Source: Streptomyces rubellomurinus (lineage in GTDB: Bacteria; Actinomycetota; Actinomycetes; Streptomycetales; Streptomycetaceae). From it: a DNA stretch of 45,450 nt. Shown here one piece after another: positions 23,764 through 32,225 of this stretch. Below the pieces are notes generated by a model. The model was not told the DNA's origin and did not search any database. It saw only the letters and a list, made by a program, of their open reading frames with translations. Position 1 is the stretch's first letter, and every line of letters begins with the position of its first letter. The stretch spans positions 1-45,450 of the forward strand of contig NZ_JZKH01000067.1 in NCBI RefSeq assembly GCF_000961885.1, written 5' to 3'. Made by a program: the position numbers and the translations under genes.

Positions 23764-24342
23764 ATGACCACGCCGCTGACCGTCGAACAGCTCCGCCCCC
23801 GGCTCGGGCAGCTCGCCCTCGTGGACGTCCGCTCCCCCGGCGAGTACGCCGCCGGCCACATCCCCGGCGCGCTGAACGTCCCGCTCGACCAGCTCGACCG
23901 CGCCCTGCCCGCCCTGCGCCGGGCCGCCGACCGGGGCGACCTCGCCGTCGTCTGCGCCTCCGGACAGCGCGCCGCCACCGCCTGCCGGCAGCTCGCGGAC
24001 GCCGGGATCGCCGCCCTCGTCCTGACCGGCGGCACCAACGCCTGGGCGGCGGACGGGCACCCGCTGAACCGCCCGGCGGGCGCCCGCGCGGTGTGGGCGA
24101 TGGACCGCCAGGTCCGCTTCGCGGCGGGCTCCCTGGTCCTGGTCGGCCTGTTCGCCGGCCTCGCCCTGCCCGGCGCCCGCTGGTTCGCCGCCGCGATCGG
24201 CGCCGGGCTGGTCCTCTCGGCCGTCACCGACACCTGCGCGATGGGCCGGGCCCTCGGCAGGCTCCCCTTCAACCGCCCCCGCCCCGGCACCCCGACCCTC
24301 GACGACGCCCTCACCGCCCTGGCCACCCCACCGGCGCGCTGA
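23764..24342 (+). CDS. rhodanese with C-terminal DUF2892 membrane domain
   Basis: A 192-residue protein. Residues 1-105 are a rhodanese domain (LVDVRSPGEYAAGHIPGALN) with active-site C64 in VVCASGQRAA. Residues about 110-165 form a membrane-bound DUF2892 hairpin beginning WAMDRQVRFAAGSLVLVGLF, as in YgaP-type proteins. It should transfer sulfane sulfur at the inner face of the membrane. It follows TauE by 26 bp with GAAAGG before the ATG, and completes the operon on the plus side of the CsoR/CstR-type operators. Confidence 0.92.
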   Translation: MTTPLTVEQLRPRLGQLALVDVRSPGEYAAGHIPGALNVPLDQLDRALPALRRAADRGDLAVVCASGQRAATACRQLADAGIAALVLTGGTNAWAADGHPLNRPAGARAVWAMDRQVRFAAGSLVLVGLFAGLALPGARWFAAAIGAGLVLSAVTDTCAMGRALGRLPFNRPRPGTPTLDDALTALATPPAR

Positions 24343-24469
24343 CCCCCGCGGCCCGGGCCCGTCGGCACCGACGTAAGCTCCTCGATCACGGCGCCCGCCG
24401 TCGTGGTCGAGGAGCTGGGGACGGACCCGCGCCCCGACGTCAGCGACCGCACACGAAAGGCCCCGGCCC

Positions 24470-25048
24470 TTGGCCTTCCAGGACCACCTCCGCACGCTCG
24501 CCACGCGAGCGATCAGCTCGATCACGGCCGCCGAGGCGGCGGACGTCTACGTCATCTCGTTCTTCATCGACGACGAGAGGGACGACCCGCGACAGCCCAC
24601 CCTGACCATCGGCTACAACACCGAAGCCCAGTTCCGACGCAGCGTCGCGAACGCCTCCGACGAGGCGGAAGCCCGCTGGAACTACGCCTTCTGGCTCCAG
24701 AACGAGCTCACCGTCATCGGCGACCTCACCCGCGACCCGGACGGCGCCGCGGCGCGTCACCGCTGGATCTCCGAACTCGGACTCTGGTACGACGAGCCCC
24801 CCGACCCCGAGGACTGGGTGACCGTCGTCGGGCCGACCGCCGCACTGATCGAGGCCACCTTCAACCAGGCCTGCGTCCGGCTCGCGCTCGACCTCCACGA
24901 CGACGGCACCATCGAGAGCACCCTCGGCAGGCCGGTGCCCGTGGTCCTCCACGAACTGGAGTACTACGAGGGAATCGCCCGTCGGACCGAGGCGGCCAAC
25001 CCGCCCGGACTCGCCGCCGACTTCGCCGCCTGGGTCCGCACCGGCTGA
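24470..25048 (+). CDS. uncharacterised protein resembling DUF4303 proteins
   Basis: A 192-residue soluble acidic protein starting with TTG, ten bases after GAAAGG. It contains DVYVISFFIDDERDDPRQPT, LTIGYNTEAQFRR and a helical WNYAFWLQNELTV. The N-terminal pattern (a helix followed by DVYxxSFF...YNTE) resembles DUF4303 proteins, which are often found as immunity-like or accessory genes; the match is by eye. No toxin partner is seen nearby. The next gene is an SMI1/KNR4 protein, another family common in such accessory sets. Confidence 0.75.
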   Translation: MAFQDHLRTLATRAISSITAAEAADVYVISFFIDDERDDPRQPTLTIGYNTEAQFRRSVANASDEAEARWNYAFWLQNELTVIGDLTRDPDGAAARHRWISELGLWYDEPPDPEDWVTVVGPTAALIEATFNQACVRLALDLHDDGTIESTLGRPVPVVLHELEYYEGIARRTEAANPPGLAADFAAWVRTG

Positions 25049-25159
25049 GGCATGAGCGGAGCGTCCGGGGGCCGTCGCGGACCGGGCGCCGTCGTCAGTC
25101 GTCTCGGCTACGGTCGTCCCGTGCGTGATCGACCGTCGTCGCGACCGGGGGGAGCTCCG

Positions 25160-25861
25160 ATGAAGCAGGCAGGGAACGTGGGGGAGGCGTGGGCCCGGGT
25201 CGCCGCGTGGCTCCGACGGAACGACCCCGGGGCATTCGCCGCCCTCGGCGGTCCGGCGAGCCCGGACGCCATCGCCCGGGCCGAGGCGCGGATGGGCCTG
25301 GAGCTGCCGCCGGAGCTGCGCCAGTGGCTCCGGGCGAACGACGGGGACACCGACGTGCGGCCGGACGCCCCGGGGTCCCTGGTGGAACGGGGGTGCGCGG
25401 TGCCGCTTCCCGGTGGCAGTCTCCTGCTCGGCCTGGGGGACATCCAGCGGGTCTACCTCCACCAGCTCGCCATGGAGCGGTCGGAGCCCTCCGAGGACCC
25501 CGACGCCCCGCTCTGGCGCCCGGAGTGGGTGCCCATCGCCGCGGACCGCGACGGCCTGTACGGGACGTTCCTGGACGCGGTCACCGGGACGGTCGGAACG
25601 TGGGCCGACGCGAGCCTGCCCGAGGAGGGCGTGCACGCCTCGTTGGCCGCCTTCCTCCAGCACGCGGCGGACCAGCTGGAAGGCGCCGGCACCGGGGACC
25701 GGCGCGGCCCCGGCGCGCCCGCGCGGCCCCTCGCCCGCGACGAATCCCGGCCGGGGGACGAGCTGATACGCGACTGGGCCCGCACCCACGGCCTGGTCGT
25801 GAACGACCGCGGGCGCGTGCCCTCCAGCATCCGCGCGGCCTACGAGGCCGCACGGGGGTGA
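25160..25861 (+). CDS. SMI1/KNR4 protein with Lsr2-type DNA-binding tail
   Basis: A 233-residue protein. Residues 1-175 are an SMI1/KNR4 fold: helical start with WARVAAWLRRNDP, then LPPELRQWLRANDGD, a LLLGLGDIQRVY block and a WVPIAADRDGLYGTFLDAVT core. A Gly/Pro/Arg-rich linker follows (about 176-200). The last 30 residues, IRDWARTHGLVVNDRGRVPS and the rest to AYEAARG, match the C-terminal DNA-binding domain of the nucleoid protein Lsr2, including the RGR (217-219) that enters the minor groove of AT-rich DNA. GGGGGGAG precedes the ATG. The combination suggests a DNA-targeted binding or immunity-like protein; its function is not known. Confidence 0.88.
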   Translation: MKQAGNVGEAWARVAAWLRRNDPGAFAALGGPASPDAIARAEARMGLELPPELRQWLRANDGDTDVRPDAPGSLVERGCAVPLPGGSLLLGLGDIQRVYLHQLAMERSEPSEDPDAPLWRPEWVPIAADRDGLYGTFLDAVTGTVGTWADASLPEEGVHASLAAFLQHAADQLEGAGTGDRRGPGAPARPLARDESRPGDELIRDWARTHGLVVNDRGRVPSSIRAAYEAARG

Positions 25862-25951
25862 CGCCCGCCAGGTCGGCCAGTGGGTCGGCCGGTGAGCCTG
25901 CCAGCGGGTCGACCGCGCCGGTTGTCGGCGGGTGGTGGCAGGCTGGGGGGC

Positions 25952-26695
25952 ATGTGCGGCCGCTTCGTCTCCACCACCACGCCCCAGGACCTCGTCTCGC
26001 TGCTCGGCGAGCTGCGCTGGGACCCGGCCGAGGCCCTGGCCCCGAGCTGGAACGTGGCACCGACCGACCCGGTGCCGGTCGTGCTGGAGCGGGTCGACCG
26101 GGAGACCGGCGAGCTGGTGCGCGGGCTGCGGCCGCTGCGCTGGGGCCTCGTCCCGTCCTGGTCGAAGGACCCGTCCGGGGCGGCCCGGATGATCAACGCC
26201 CGCTCGGAGACCGTCGACACCAAGCCGGCCTTCCGCAAGGCCTTCGCCGCCCGCCGCTGCGTGCTGCCCGCGGACGGCTACTTCGAGTGGCGGGAGGTGC
26301 CGGCCGAGGCCGGCCGCCGGAAGTACAAGCAGCCGTACTTCCTGAGCACCGGCGGCGTGCTGCTGATGGCCGGCCTGTACGAGTTCTGGCGCGACCCGGG
26401 CCGGCCCGAGGACGACCCGCTGGCCTGGCTCGCCACCACCACGATCATCACCACGGACGCCACCGACAGCGCCGGCCGGGTGCACGACCGGATGCCGCTC
26501 ACCATCGCCCCGGACGACCTGGACGTCTGGCTCTCCGCGGCCCACACCGACTCCGCCGAGCTGCACCACCTGCTGCGCCGCCCGGCGGACGGCGACCTGC
26601 GGGTGCGGGCTGTGTCGACCGCCGTCAACAGCGTCCGCAACAACGGGCCGGAACTCCTCGACGACGCACCGGACCCGCTGGGCCTCGCCGACTGA
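25952..26695 (+). CDS. SRAP (HMCES/YedK-like) DNA-protein crosslink protein
   Basis: A 247-residue SOS-response-associated-peptidase family protein. The family forms a protective thiazolidine crosslink to abasic sites in single-stranded DNA through Cys2, exposed after Met removal. Key residues are visible: MCGRF at the start, the Asn in SWNVAPT, the Glu in DGYFEWRE and the His in VHDRMPL. Length is typical. It is a single gene followed by a hairpin at 26698-26720. Confidence 0.94.
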   Translation: MCGRFVSTTTPQDLVSLLGELRWDPAEALAPSWNVAPTDPVPVVLERVDRETGELVRGLRPLRWGLVPSWSKDPSGAARMINARSETVDTKPAFRKAFAARRCVLPADGYFEWREVPAEAGRRKYKQPYFLSTGGVLLMAGLYEFWRDPGRPEDDPLAWLATTTIITTDATDSAGRVHDRMPLTIAPDDLDVWLSAAHTDSAELHHLLRRPADGDLRVRAVSTAVNSVRNNGPELLDDAPDPLGLAD

Positions 26696-26697
26696 CG

Positions 26698-26720
26698 GAC
26701 GGCCGGCCGGGCCGGCCGTC
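26698..26720. terminator. bidirectional terminator hairpin
   Basis: A perfect 10-bp stem, GACGGCCGGC (26698-26707) with GCCGGCCGTC (26711-26720), around CGG. It lies between the convergent SRAP gene and the 182-residue membrane protein gene. Confidence 0.7.
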
Positions 26721-26729
26721 GAGGGCCCG

Positions 26730-27278
26730 TCAGCGCTGGCGGATGGTCCGGAACCCGCAGACCGGGGTGCAGAGCGTGACGATGCCGCTGTACCGGTAGG
26801 TGGTCCGCCCCCGGGTGACGCTGTGCACGGTCAGCTTCTCCCGCAGGGTCGGCTGGTAGCAGCGCGGGCAGGCGGCCGGGACGGCCGTGCCCCACGGGCG
26901 GTTCGGGTCCAGCTTGGTGAAGGCGAACACCATCGAGACGAGCATCACGCCGGTGGTGCCGAACCCGACGTACCGCCAGATCTCCTTCGAGGACTCGCGG
27001 CGGTCGATCATCTCCGAGTAGGAGAACGTCCCGCCGCCGCCGCGGTTGGAGATGATCTGGCACAGGCTGGTGTGCGTCATGGTGTGGCCGTCGCAGTCCG
27101 GCGGGGTGTTCGGGTCCGCCTTCCCGAGCACCAGCGCCGCGAACAGGCCGGCCGCGGCGAGCAGCCCCAGCACCACCATCGTGCTGGTCCGGCTGCGGCC
27201 GGTGTGCAGCCGTTCGCGCTCCTTGACCGCCGTGTCTATCACGGTCTGTGACATGTTGCCGTCGGCGCTGGCCGCCAT
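26730..27278 (-). CDS. two-helix membrane protein with cysteine cluster
   Basis: A 182-residue protein with membrane segments at about 33-51 (MVVLGLLAAAGLFAALVLG) and 104-120. The loop between them has two cysteines (C62, C73), possibly a disulfide outside the cell. The C-terminal cytoplasmic part holds CPRC (137-140) and CTPVC (170-174), a likely zinc ribbon. GGGGGAG precedes the ATG at 27278. Family not recognised. The promoter region contains three 13-bp tandem repeats. Confidence 0.82.
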   Translation of the reverse strand: MAASADGNMSQTVIDTAVKERERLHTGRSRTSTMVVLGLLAAAGLFAALVLGKADPNTPPDCDGHTMTHTSLCQIISNRGGGGTFSYSEMIDRRESSKEIWRYVGFGTTGVMLVSMVFAFTKLDPNRPWGTAVPAACPRCYQPTLREKLTVHSVTRGRTTYRYSGIVTLCTPVCGFRTIRQR

Positions 27279-27321
27279 CGTGCTCCCCCGGTCGTCGTGC
27301 GTACTGCCGCGCGTTTGCCGC

Positions 27322-27360
27322 GCGTTCTGTCGTTGCGTTCTGTCGTTGCGTGCTGTCGTG
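27322..27360. repeat. three tandem 13-bp repeats
   Basis: GCGTTCTGTCGTT occurs twice in a row (27322-27334, 27335-27347) and a third, diverged copy GCGTGCTGTCGTG follows (27348-27360). The array lies between the putative promoter and the start of the 182-residue membrane protein gene, where it would be transcribed as 5' leader. Confidence 0.85.
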
Positions 27361-27374
27361 CTTTCAGCGGCCGA

Positions 27375-27403
27375 ATGCTCCCATCTGGCCCCGGCATTGA
27401 CAA
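27375..27403 (-). promoter_or_regulatory. putative promoter of the 182-residue membrane protein gene
   Basis: On the minus strand, TTGTCA (27398-27403) and GAGCAT (27375-27380) are separated by 17 bp. The -35 is close to consensus; the -10 is weaker. It overlaps the terminator hairpin of the preceding gene. Confidence 0.35.
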
Positions 27404-27425
27404 GAAATCGTCCGGTGCCGGGGCC
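27387..27425 (-). terminator. hairpin after the monooxygenase-like gene
   Basis: A perfect 10-bp stem, GGCCCCGGCA (27387-27396) with TGCCGGGGCC (27416-27425), enclosing an AT-richer 19-base loop. It lies 30 bp beyond the stop of the flavoprotein gene at 27455. Confidence 0.55.
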
Positions 27426-27454
27426 GGCCCCGTGGGACATCGCGGGAATTCTCC

Positions 27455-28699
27455 CTATTCGTCCCGATCGAGGGAGGCCAGGTAGGCCGCCGTCCCCGCC
27501 GGGTCCAGGAACCACTCGGCCAGGTCGGCCGGCCGGTCGAAGGCGTTGGCGAACCGGTCCGCCACGGCGGGGCGTCGGGCGGCCGCGCCGAGCACGTCCA
27601 GGACGTGCGGGGGCGGCGGGGCGAGCATCGCGTTGCTCCACGCGGTGGCGGGCCCGGCGGTGGTCTCCCAGAAGCGGTCGAACGCGGCCTGCATGAAGTC
27701 GCGGTCGAAGGGCTTGTCGCCGTGGGCGAGGATCGCCTCCAGGTATCCGTCCGCGCACTTGGCGGCGCTGTTCGCGCCCTGCCCGGTGATCGGGTCGTTC
27801 GCGACCACGGCGTCGGCGACGCCCAACACCGCTCCCCCGCCGGGAAGTTCGCCGACCGGACGGCGCACGGTCGGGGTGAAGCGGCCGGCCAGGGTGGCGC
27901 CCGCGTCGACGAGCTCGACACCGCCCCGGGTGCGGTCGTACTCCCAGGGGGTGTGGGTCCGCATCAGTTCCAGGGTGACCCGCAGGTGTTCGGCCGGGTC
28001 GCGGAGCCCGTCGAAGGCATCCGCCGGGCCGCCGGGCAGGGCCTCCCAGAACAGGATGTCGCACGGCCCGGCCGCGGTCAGCGCCGGCATCACGAACAGC
28101 TCCCCGACACCGGGCAGCAGACTGCAGGACACCGCCAGGAAGTCCCGCCCCGGGTGCGGCGCGAGACCGTGCACGTAGCTGACCGCCAGCGCGCGCTGCG
28201 GCCGGTCGTACGGGCAGCGCTCCTCGTCGCGCTCGAACAGCGAGCCCGGGCCGCCCCGGCCCGCGGCGACCAGCACCAGGTCGTACGCGCCGGCCAGGTG
28301 CGCCACGTCCCCGGCGCCGACCGGCCCGACCACGACCCGGCCGCCGCGCTCGGCGAAGGCCTCCAGCCAGGCCGGCATCTTCAGCCGCTGGTCGACGGAC
28401 TGCGCGAAGGCATCCAGCCGCCCGGTCCAGTCGAGCGCCCGGGTGCCCGCCTCCGGACCGCCCAGCGCCACGCCGACGCCCTCGATCCGGGGCGCCTCCT
28501 CGGCCCAGAGGTCCAGGCCGAGGGCCCGTTCGGTGCGCAGCGCGGTGTCGAACATGCACTGGGTGGAGAGCACCCGCCCGGTGCGGACGGCTTCGGGGTC
28601 GCGGTCGGTCATCACCGTGACGTCGTAGCCGTGGGCCTGGAGCCCGAGGGCCAGTTGCAGGCCGGCCTGCCCGGCGCCGACGATCAGAACTCTGCGCAT
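27455..28699 (-). CDS. styrene/indole monooxygenase-like FAD-dependent oxygenase
   Basis: A 414-residue flavoprotein, close to the length of StyA. It opens with the FAD-binding motif VLIVGAGQAGLQLALGLQ. VLVAAGRGGPGSLF lies mid-protein, and a second flavin-contact region VVANDPITGQGANSAAK follows, with no NAD(P)H-binding domain. StyA-type enzymes epoxidise styrene or indole using reduced FAD from a separate reductase (StyB); no reductase gene is adjacent. The ATG at 28699 lies just after GAAGCGGGGACG. Substrate unknown; an indole-type or secondary-metabolite oxygenase is possible. Confidence 0.85.
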   Translation of the reverse strand: MRRVLIVGAGQAGLQLALGLQAHGYDVTVMTDRDPEAVRTGRVLSTQCMFDTALRTERALGLDLWAEEAPRIEGVGVALGGPEAGTRALDWTGRLDAFAQSVDQRLKMPAWLEAFAERGGRVVVGPVGAGDVAHLAGAYDLVLVAAGRGGPGSLFERDEERCPYDRPQRALAVSYVHGLAPHPGRDFLAVSCSLLPGVGELFVMPALTAAGPCDILFWEALPGGPADAFDGLRDPAEHLRVTLELMRTHTPWEYDRTRGGVELVDAGATLAGRFTPTVRRPVGELPGGGAVLGVADAVVANDPITGQGANSAAKCADGYLEAILAHGDKPFDRDFMQAAFDRFWETTAGPATAWSNAMLAPPPPHVLDVLGAAARRPAVADRFANAFDRPADLAEWFLDPAGTAAYLASLDRDE

Positions 28700-28872
28700 C
28701 GTCCCCGCTTCCTGGTTGTCCGTGCGTTCCGGCGGTCGGCGCGGTCCGGATGTGCGGTCCGGATGTGCGGTCCGCCCGGCCGCCCGTGGCCTGGATACCA
28801 GTCCGTGCCCGCCACGTCCACGGGTGCGGCGCGTCTTCCGGCGCGCGGTCGGGATTCCGCGCCGGGGGCCCG

Positions 28873-29400
28873 CTACCGGTGGCGCTCGGCGTTCCAGCCG
28901 AGGACGAGGAGGACCTGCGGCCTGCTGCGGACCAGGCCCCTGCGGGTGTGCAGCCGCTCGAAGCCGTTCTTCTCCGCGACTCCGAGCCACGCGGTGTCCG
29001 CCTCCGCCGCCTCCAGCTGGAGGCAGGGCAGGTCGGCGTCGCCCCGGCCCCAGTCGCTCAGCAGTCGGACGGCCCGGGTGGCCAGGCCCTGGCGGCGCCG
29101 TTCGGGGAAGATCCGGCAGGTGAGGAGGGTGCAGGCGTGGAGCTTCCGGGCCAGTTCGACGAGTCCGACCGGTTCGTCGGTCGCCGCGTCGGCGACCACC
29201 AGGGGGACGCGGCGGCCGGCCTGTCGGGCCTCCCACTCCCGTAGGTACGCGGCCGGCATGCCCTCTCGCCACCGGTGTCGCTCCGGATCGCGGCCCGCCG
29301 CGACGGCCTCCGCGTCGGCGGCGCACTGGGGGCGCAGGGTCACCACGCCGTCCGTCAGCGGGTGGGCGGGGGCTGCGAGGGGTATCGGTGCGGGGATCAC
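28873..29400 (-). CDS. GNAT-family N-acetyltransferase
   Basis: A 175-residue acetyltransferase. The acetyl-CoA binding signature is FPERRRQGLATRAVRLLSDW, with the Q/RxxGxA pattern, followed by a beta-strand and the AEKNGFERL motif near the C-terminus. This is typical of RimJ/RimL-type GNATs acting on protein or small-molecule amines. The GTG at 29400 has no strong ribosome site, so the start is uncertain. It is 38 bp downstream of the HTH-PPOX gene on the same strand. Confidence 0.88.
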   Translation of the reverse strand: MIPAPIPLAAPAHPLTDGVVTLRPQCAADAEAVAAGRDPERHRWREGMPAAYLREWEARQAGRRVPLVVADAATDEPVGLVELARKLHACTLLTCRIFPERRRQGLATRAVRLLSDWGRGDADLPCLQLEAAEADTAWLGVAEKNGFERLHTRRGLVRSRPQVLLVLGWNAERHR

Positions 29401-29437
29401 CCGGCGAAGCCTAGACGGGCCCCGGGAGCCCGCGGCC

Positions 29438-30088
29438 TTAGCCGGTGACCAGCCGGCGGCCGGTGATCTCGTCCGGCCGGACCCGGACCCAGCGGGGCCG
29501 GTCGCCGCCCGCCCAGGGGGCGGCGCCGGGCAGGCCGGAGAGGCGGCTCAGATCCTCCGGGTCGTCGACGTAGTGCGCGGAGCCGAGTGCGAGGACGCTC
29601 CAGCCGCGCCCGAGGTATTCGTCGATGTGGTCGACCTGGAAGGACAGCGCGGCGCCCTCGGCCGGGGCGGTGCCGGCGCCCTCGCCGGTGCGGTAGGCGA
29701 AACTGCCTTGGTCCACCACGTAGTTGACGGGGTAGACGACCGGCGCGGGCCGCACCGGCAGGGCGATCCGGCCGACGCCGTGGGTGCCGACGAGGTCCCA
29801 GCACTCGGCTTCGGTGAGGTCGAGCAGCCGGGGGCGCGGGCCGGGGCCGGACTGCCCGGGCGGGGCGTCCTGGCGGCCGGTGAGCAGTTCGTCACGGCTG
29901 AGGCCGAGCACGGCGGCGATCCGGACGAAGCCACCGGGGTCGAAGGTGGGCCCGGCTTCGAGCAGGTGGGCGAGGTAACGCGGGGCCATCGCGGCCCGGT
30001 GCGCCAAGGAGTCCTCGCTGAGGTCGAGTTGGCGGCGCCGGTCGGCGATGCGGCGGGCCACGGCGGCGGGGTCGGTGGTGTCGTTCAC
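29438..30088 (-). CDS. HTH and pyridoxamine-5'-phosphate-oxidase-like (PPOX) protein
   Basis: A 216-residue protein with an N-terminal XRE-like HTH (residues about 8-75: AVARRIADRRRQLDLSEDSL, then FVRIAAVLGLSRDELL). A flavin-reductase-like split-barrel domain follows (VGRIALPVRPAPVVYPVNYV, then ALSFQVDHIDEYLGRGWSVL). The barrel usually binds FMN or F420. Together they suggest a redox- or flavin-sensing regulator. Its HTH half is nearly the same as the N-terminus of the chimeric gene at 12635-13330. The GTG at 30088 has GAGGAG ten bases upstream. Confidence 0.9.
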   Translation of the reverse strand: MNDTTDPAAVARRIADRRRQLDLSEDSLAHRAAMAPRYLAHLLEAGPTFDPGGFVRIAAVLGLSRDELLTGRQDAPPGQSGPGPRPRLLDLTEAECWDLVGTHGVGRIALPVRPAPVVYPVNYVVDQGSFAYRTGEGAGTAPAEGAALSFQVDHIDEYLGRGWSVLALGSAHYVDDPEDLSRLSGLPGAAPWAGGDRPRWVRVRPDEITGRRLVTG

Positions 30089-30407
30089 GGGTGTCGGCTC
30101 CTCGGCTGGCCGGGGGTGCCCCGGGTCGCGTCGCGGGGCTCGCACGGACACCGCGGCGGGATCGCCCGCGCGGTCGCGTACGGACGGTGACCGGGCCGCC
30201 CCCATCCAAGCGCCCGGCCCGCGACAAGTCGAGCAACGGGCGGGCGCCGTGGCGTGTCGAGGTCGGGCACGAACCGACCCGCCGACCGCCCGGCCGTCCG
30301 TGACCGCTCTTGATCGACTCCGGCCGGGCTGCGATCATCCGAACCGACGAGATGATCTGACTGACGCGTCATCAACTACGCGTCGGGCACGGGGAAGGGA
30401 ACGAATC
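30089..30407. promoter_or_regulatory. divergent control region with TGACGCGTCA palindrome
   Basis: A gene-free region between the HTH-PPOX gene (minus) and the NmrA-like gene (plus). Bases 30340-30410 are less GC-rich and hold the perfect palindrome TGACGCGTCA (30362-30371) within a wider GATGA...TCATC frame, 37 bp before the NmrA-like start. It is a good candidate operator for the NmrA-like gene. Nothing else is recognised in the region. Confidence 0.45.
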
Positions 30408-31268
30408 GTGATCGTCGTGACGGGAGCCACCGGTACGGTCGGCGCCAGGGTCGTCGAGGGGCTGCGCGAGCGCGGCGAGGCCGTCCGGGCCGTGGTGCGG
30501 CCCGGCTCGAAGGGGCTCGCCGAGTGGGGCGACGACGTCGAACGGGCCGAGGCCGACTTCGCCGACCCGGCCGCGCTGGACGCCGCGCTCGCCGGGGCCG
30601 ACACCGTCTACCTGCTGGTCGCCGTCCACCCGGAGATGGCCGCGCACGAGCGGAACGTGATCGACGCCGCCGTCCGCACCGGCCGCCGCCCGCGGATCGT
30701 GCTGCACGCGGCGGCCGGCGTCGAGCAGCGGCCCGAGGGCGTCCGCTTCGTCGGCGCGCACGTCGCCGGGCTGGACCACCTGCGGGCCTCCGGCCTGCCC
30801 TGGACGGTCGTCGCGCCGAACGGCTTCCACCAGAACTTCCTCGGGATGGCCGAGGCCGTGCGGGCCGGCGCCCTGGCCGTGCCGGGCGGCGCCGGCGCGG
30901 TGTCGTACGTGGACGCCCGGGACGTCGCGGCGGCCGCCGTCGAGGTGCTGGCCGGCGCCGGGCACGAGGGCGCGGTCTACACCCTGACCGGCCCGGAGGC
31001 GCTCACCCACGGCGAGTTGGCCGAGCGCCTCGCCGCCGTCGTGGACCGCCCGGTGACGTACACCGCCGTGCCGCCCGAGCAGGCGCTGGCCGGGATGCTC
31101 GCGGCGGGCTGGCAGCCGTGGCGGGCCGAGGGCATGGTCGAGCTCTACGGGCTGTACGCGGCCGGCCACGCCTCGGCGGTCAGCCCGGACGTGGCCGGGC
31201 TGACCGGCCGGCCGCCGCGTTCCTTCGCCGAGTTCGCCGCCGAGCACGCGGCCGCCTTCCGGGGCTGA
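30408..31268 (+). CDS. NmrA-like NAD(P)-binding reductase
   Basis: A 286-residue atypical SDR starting with GTG (VIVVTGATGTVGARVVEGLR). The glycine-rich GATGTVG is at residues 6-12, and HAAAGVEQ and WTVVAPNGFHQNF lie mid-protein, as in NmrA/QorB-type quinone or redox-sensing reductases. The classic YxxxK is not evident. GGGGAAGGGAA precedes the start. It is convergent with an MmyB-like regulator gene; regulators of this type often control a neighbouring SDR. Confidence 0.88.
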   Translation: MIVVTGATGTVGARVVEGLRERGEAVRAVVRPGSKGLAEWGDDVERAEADFADPAALDAALAGADTVYLLVAVHPEMAAHERNVIDAAVRTGRRPRIVLHAAAGVEQRPEGVRFVGAHVAGLDHLRASGLPWTVVAPNGFHQNFLGMAEAVRAGALAVPGGAGAVSYVDARDVAAAAVEVLAGAGHEGAVYTLTGPEALTHGELAERLAAVVDRPVTYTAVPPEQALAGMLAAGWQPWRAEGMVELYGLYAAGHASAVSPDVAGLTGRPPRSFAEFAAEHAAAFRG

Positions 31269-31307
31269 CGCACCGCCGGCTCAGGGCCGGTTCCGCCCCC
31301 GAACACC

Positions 31308-31341
31308 GGAGCCCGCCGCCGTTCACCCGGCGGCGGGCTCC
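31308..31341. terminator. bidirectional terminator overlapping regulator stop codon
   Basis: A perfect 14-bp stem, GGAGCCCGCCGCCG (31308-31321) with CGGCGGCGGGCTCC (31328-31341). The six-base loop carries the stop codon of the MmyB-like gene on the minus strand. It lies between convergent genes. Confidence 0.75.
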
Positions 31342-32225
31342 GGCGCGACGGGTGCGACAGGCACGACGGGCGCTGCGGGTACGACGGGCGCGACGGGCGC
31401 GACGGCTCGGGCCAGCCGGAGCAGCGTCCGCTCGTCCGCGGACCCGGGCACGGCCGTGTACACCGCGATCACCAGGTCCGGACGGTCGGCGACCTGCAGC
31501 GCCGCACCGGACAGCCGCAGCCGGCCGATCCCCGGGCAGTCGAGCAGCGTGGTCGTGTGGCCCTTCTCCAGCACCACCTGCTCGCCCCAGAGCCGGCGGA
31601 ACTCCGGGCTGTGCTCGCGCAGTTCGCTGATCTCCCGGGCGAGCACGGCGTCCCGGGGCCGCTTGGCGACCTCCGTGCGCAGCAGGCCCACCGCCTCCCG
31701 CGCCTTCGCCTCCCAGTCGACGTAGAGCCGCCGCGCGCCCGGGTCGGCGAAGACCAGCCGGCCGACGGTGCGCTCGTCGGGGCGCACCCGGGAGAAGTCG
31801 ACGAACACCGCCGCGGCGAGCCGGTTCCAGGCGAGGATCGCGCCGCGCGGGCCGACCAGGTACGCGGGCGTCAGGGCCATCGAATCCAGCACCGGCTGCA
31901 GGCCGATCTCCACCTGCTCGGGCGGGGGCAGGGGCGGGTCGGCGACGGCCGCCGGCCGGGCGAGGCTGCGCAGGTAGCGCCGCTCCCCCGGGCTGAGCCG
32001 CAGGGCGTCGGCGACCGCGTCCAGGACGGTGTCCGAGACCCGCGAGGCCTGGCCGCGTTCCAGCCTGGTGTAGTGCTCCACGCTCATCGCCGCCAGCCCC
32101 GCCACCTCCTCCCGGCGCAGGCCCCGCACTCTTCGCACGCCGTGGACCGGCAGCCCCACGTCCTCGGGGCGCAGCCGCGCACGCCGGGATACCAGGAAGT
32201 CACGGAGAGCCTCGGGGAGATCCAT
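31323..32225 (-). CDS. MmyB-like XRE-family transcription regulator
   Basis: A 300-residue regulator. The HTH at residues about 8-70 includes VRGLRREEVAGLAAMSVEHY, the hallmark of this large streptomycete family. A PAS-like MmyB ligand-binding domain follows (PAYLVGPRGAILAWNRLAAA, then ELREHSPEFRRLW). The last 25 residues are a Val/Ala/Pro repeat tail of the form APVAPVVPAAPVVP, encoded by short direct DNA repeats at about 31345-31405. It is convergent with the NmrA-like gene and probably regulates it. Confidence 0.92.
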   Translation of the reverse strand: MDLPEALRDFLVSRRARLRPEDVGLPVHGVRRVRGLRREEVAGLAAMSVEHYTRLERGQASRVSDTVLDAVADALRLSPGERRYLRSLARPAAVADPPLPPPEQVEIGLQPVLDSMALTPAYLVGPRGAILAWNRLAAAVFVDFSRVRPDERTVGRLVFADPGARRLYVDWEAKAREAVGLLRTEVAKRPRDAVLAREISELREHSPEFRRLWGEQVVLEKGHTTTLLDCPGIGRLRLSGAALQVADRPDLVIAVYTAVPGSADERTLLRLARAVAPVAPVVPAAPVVPVAPVAPEPAAG

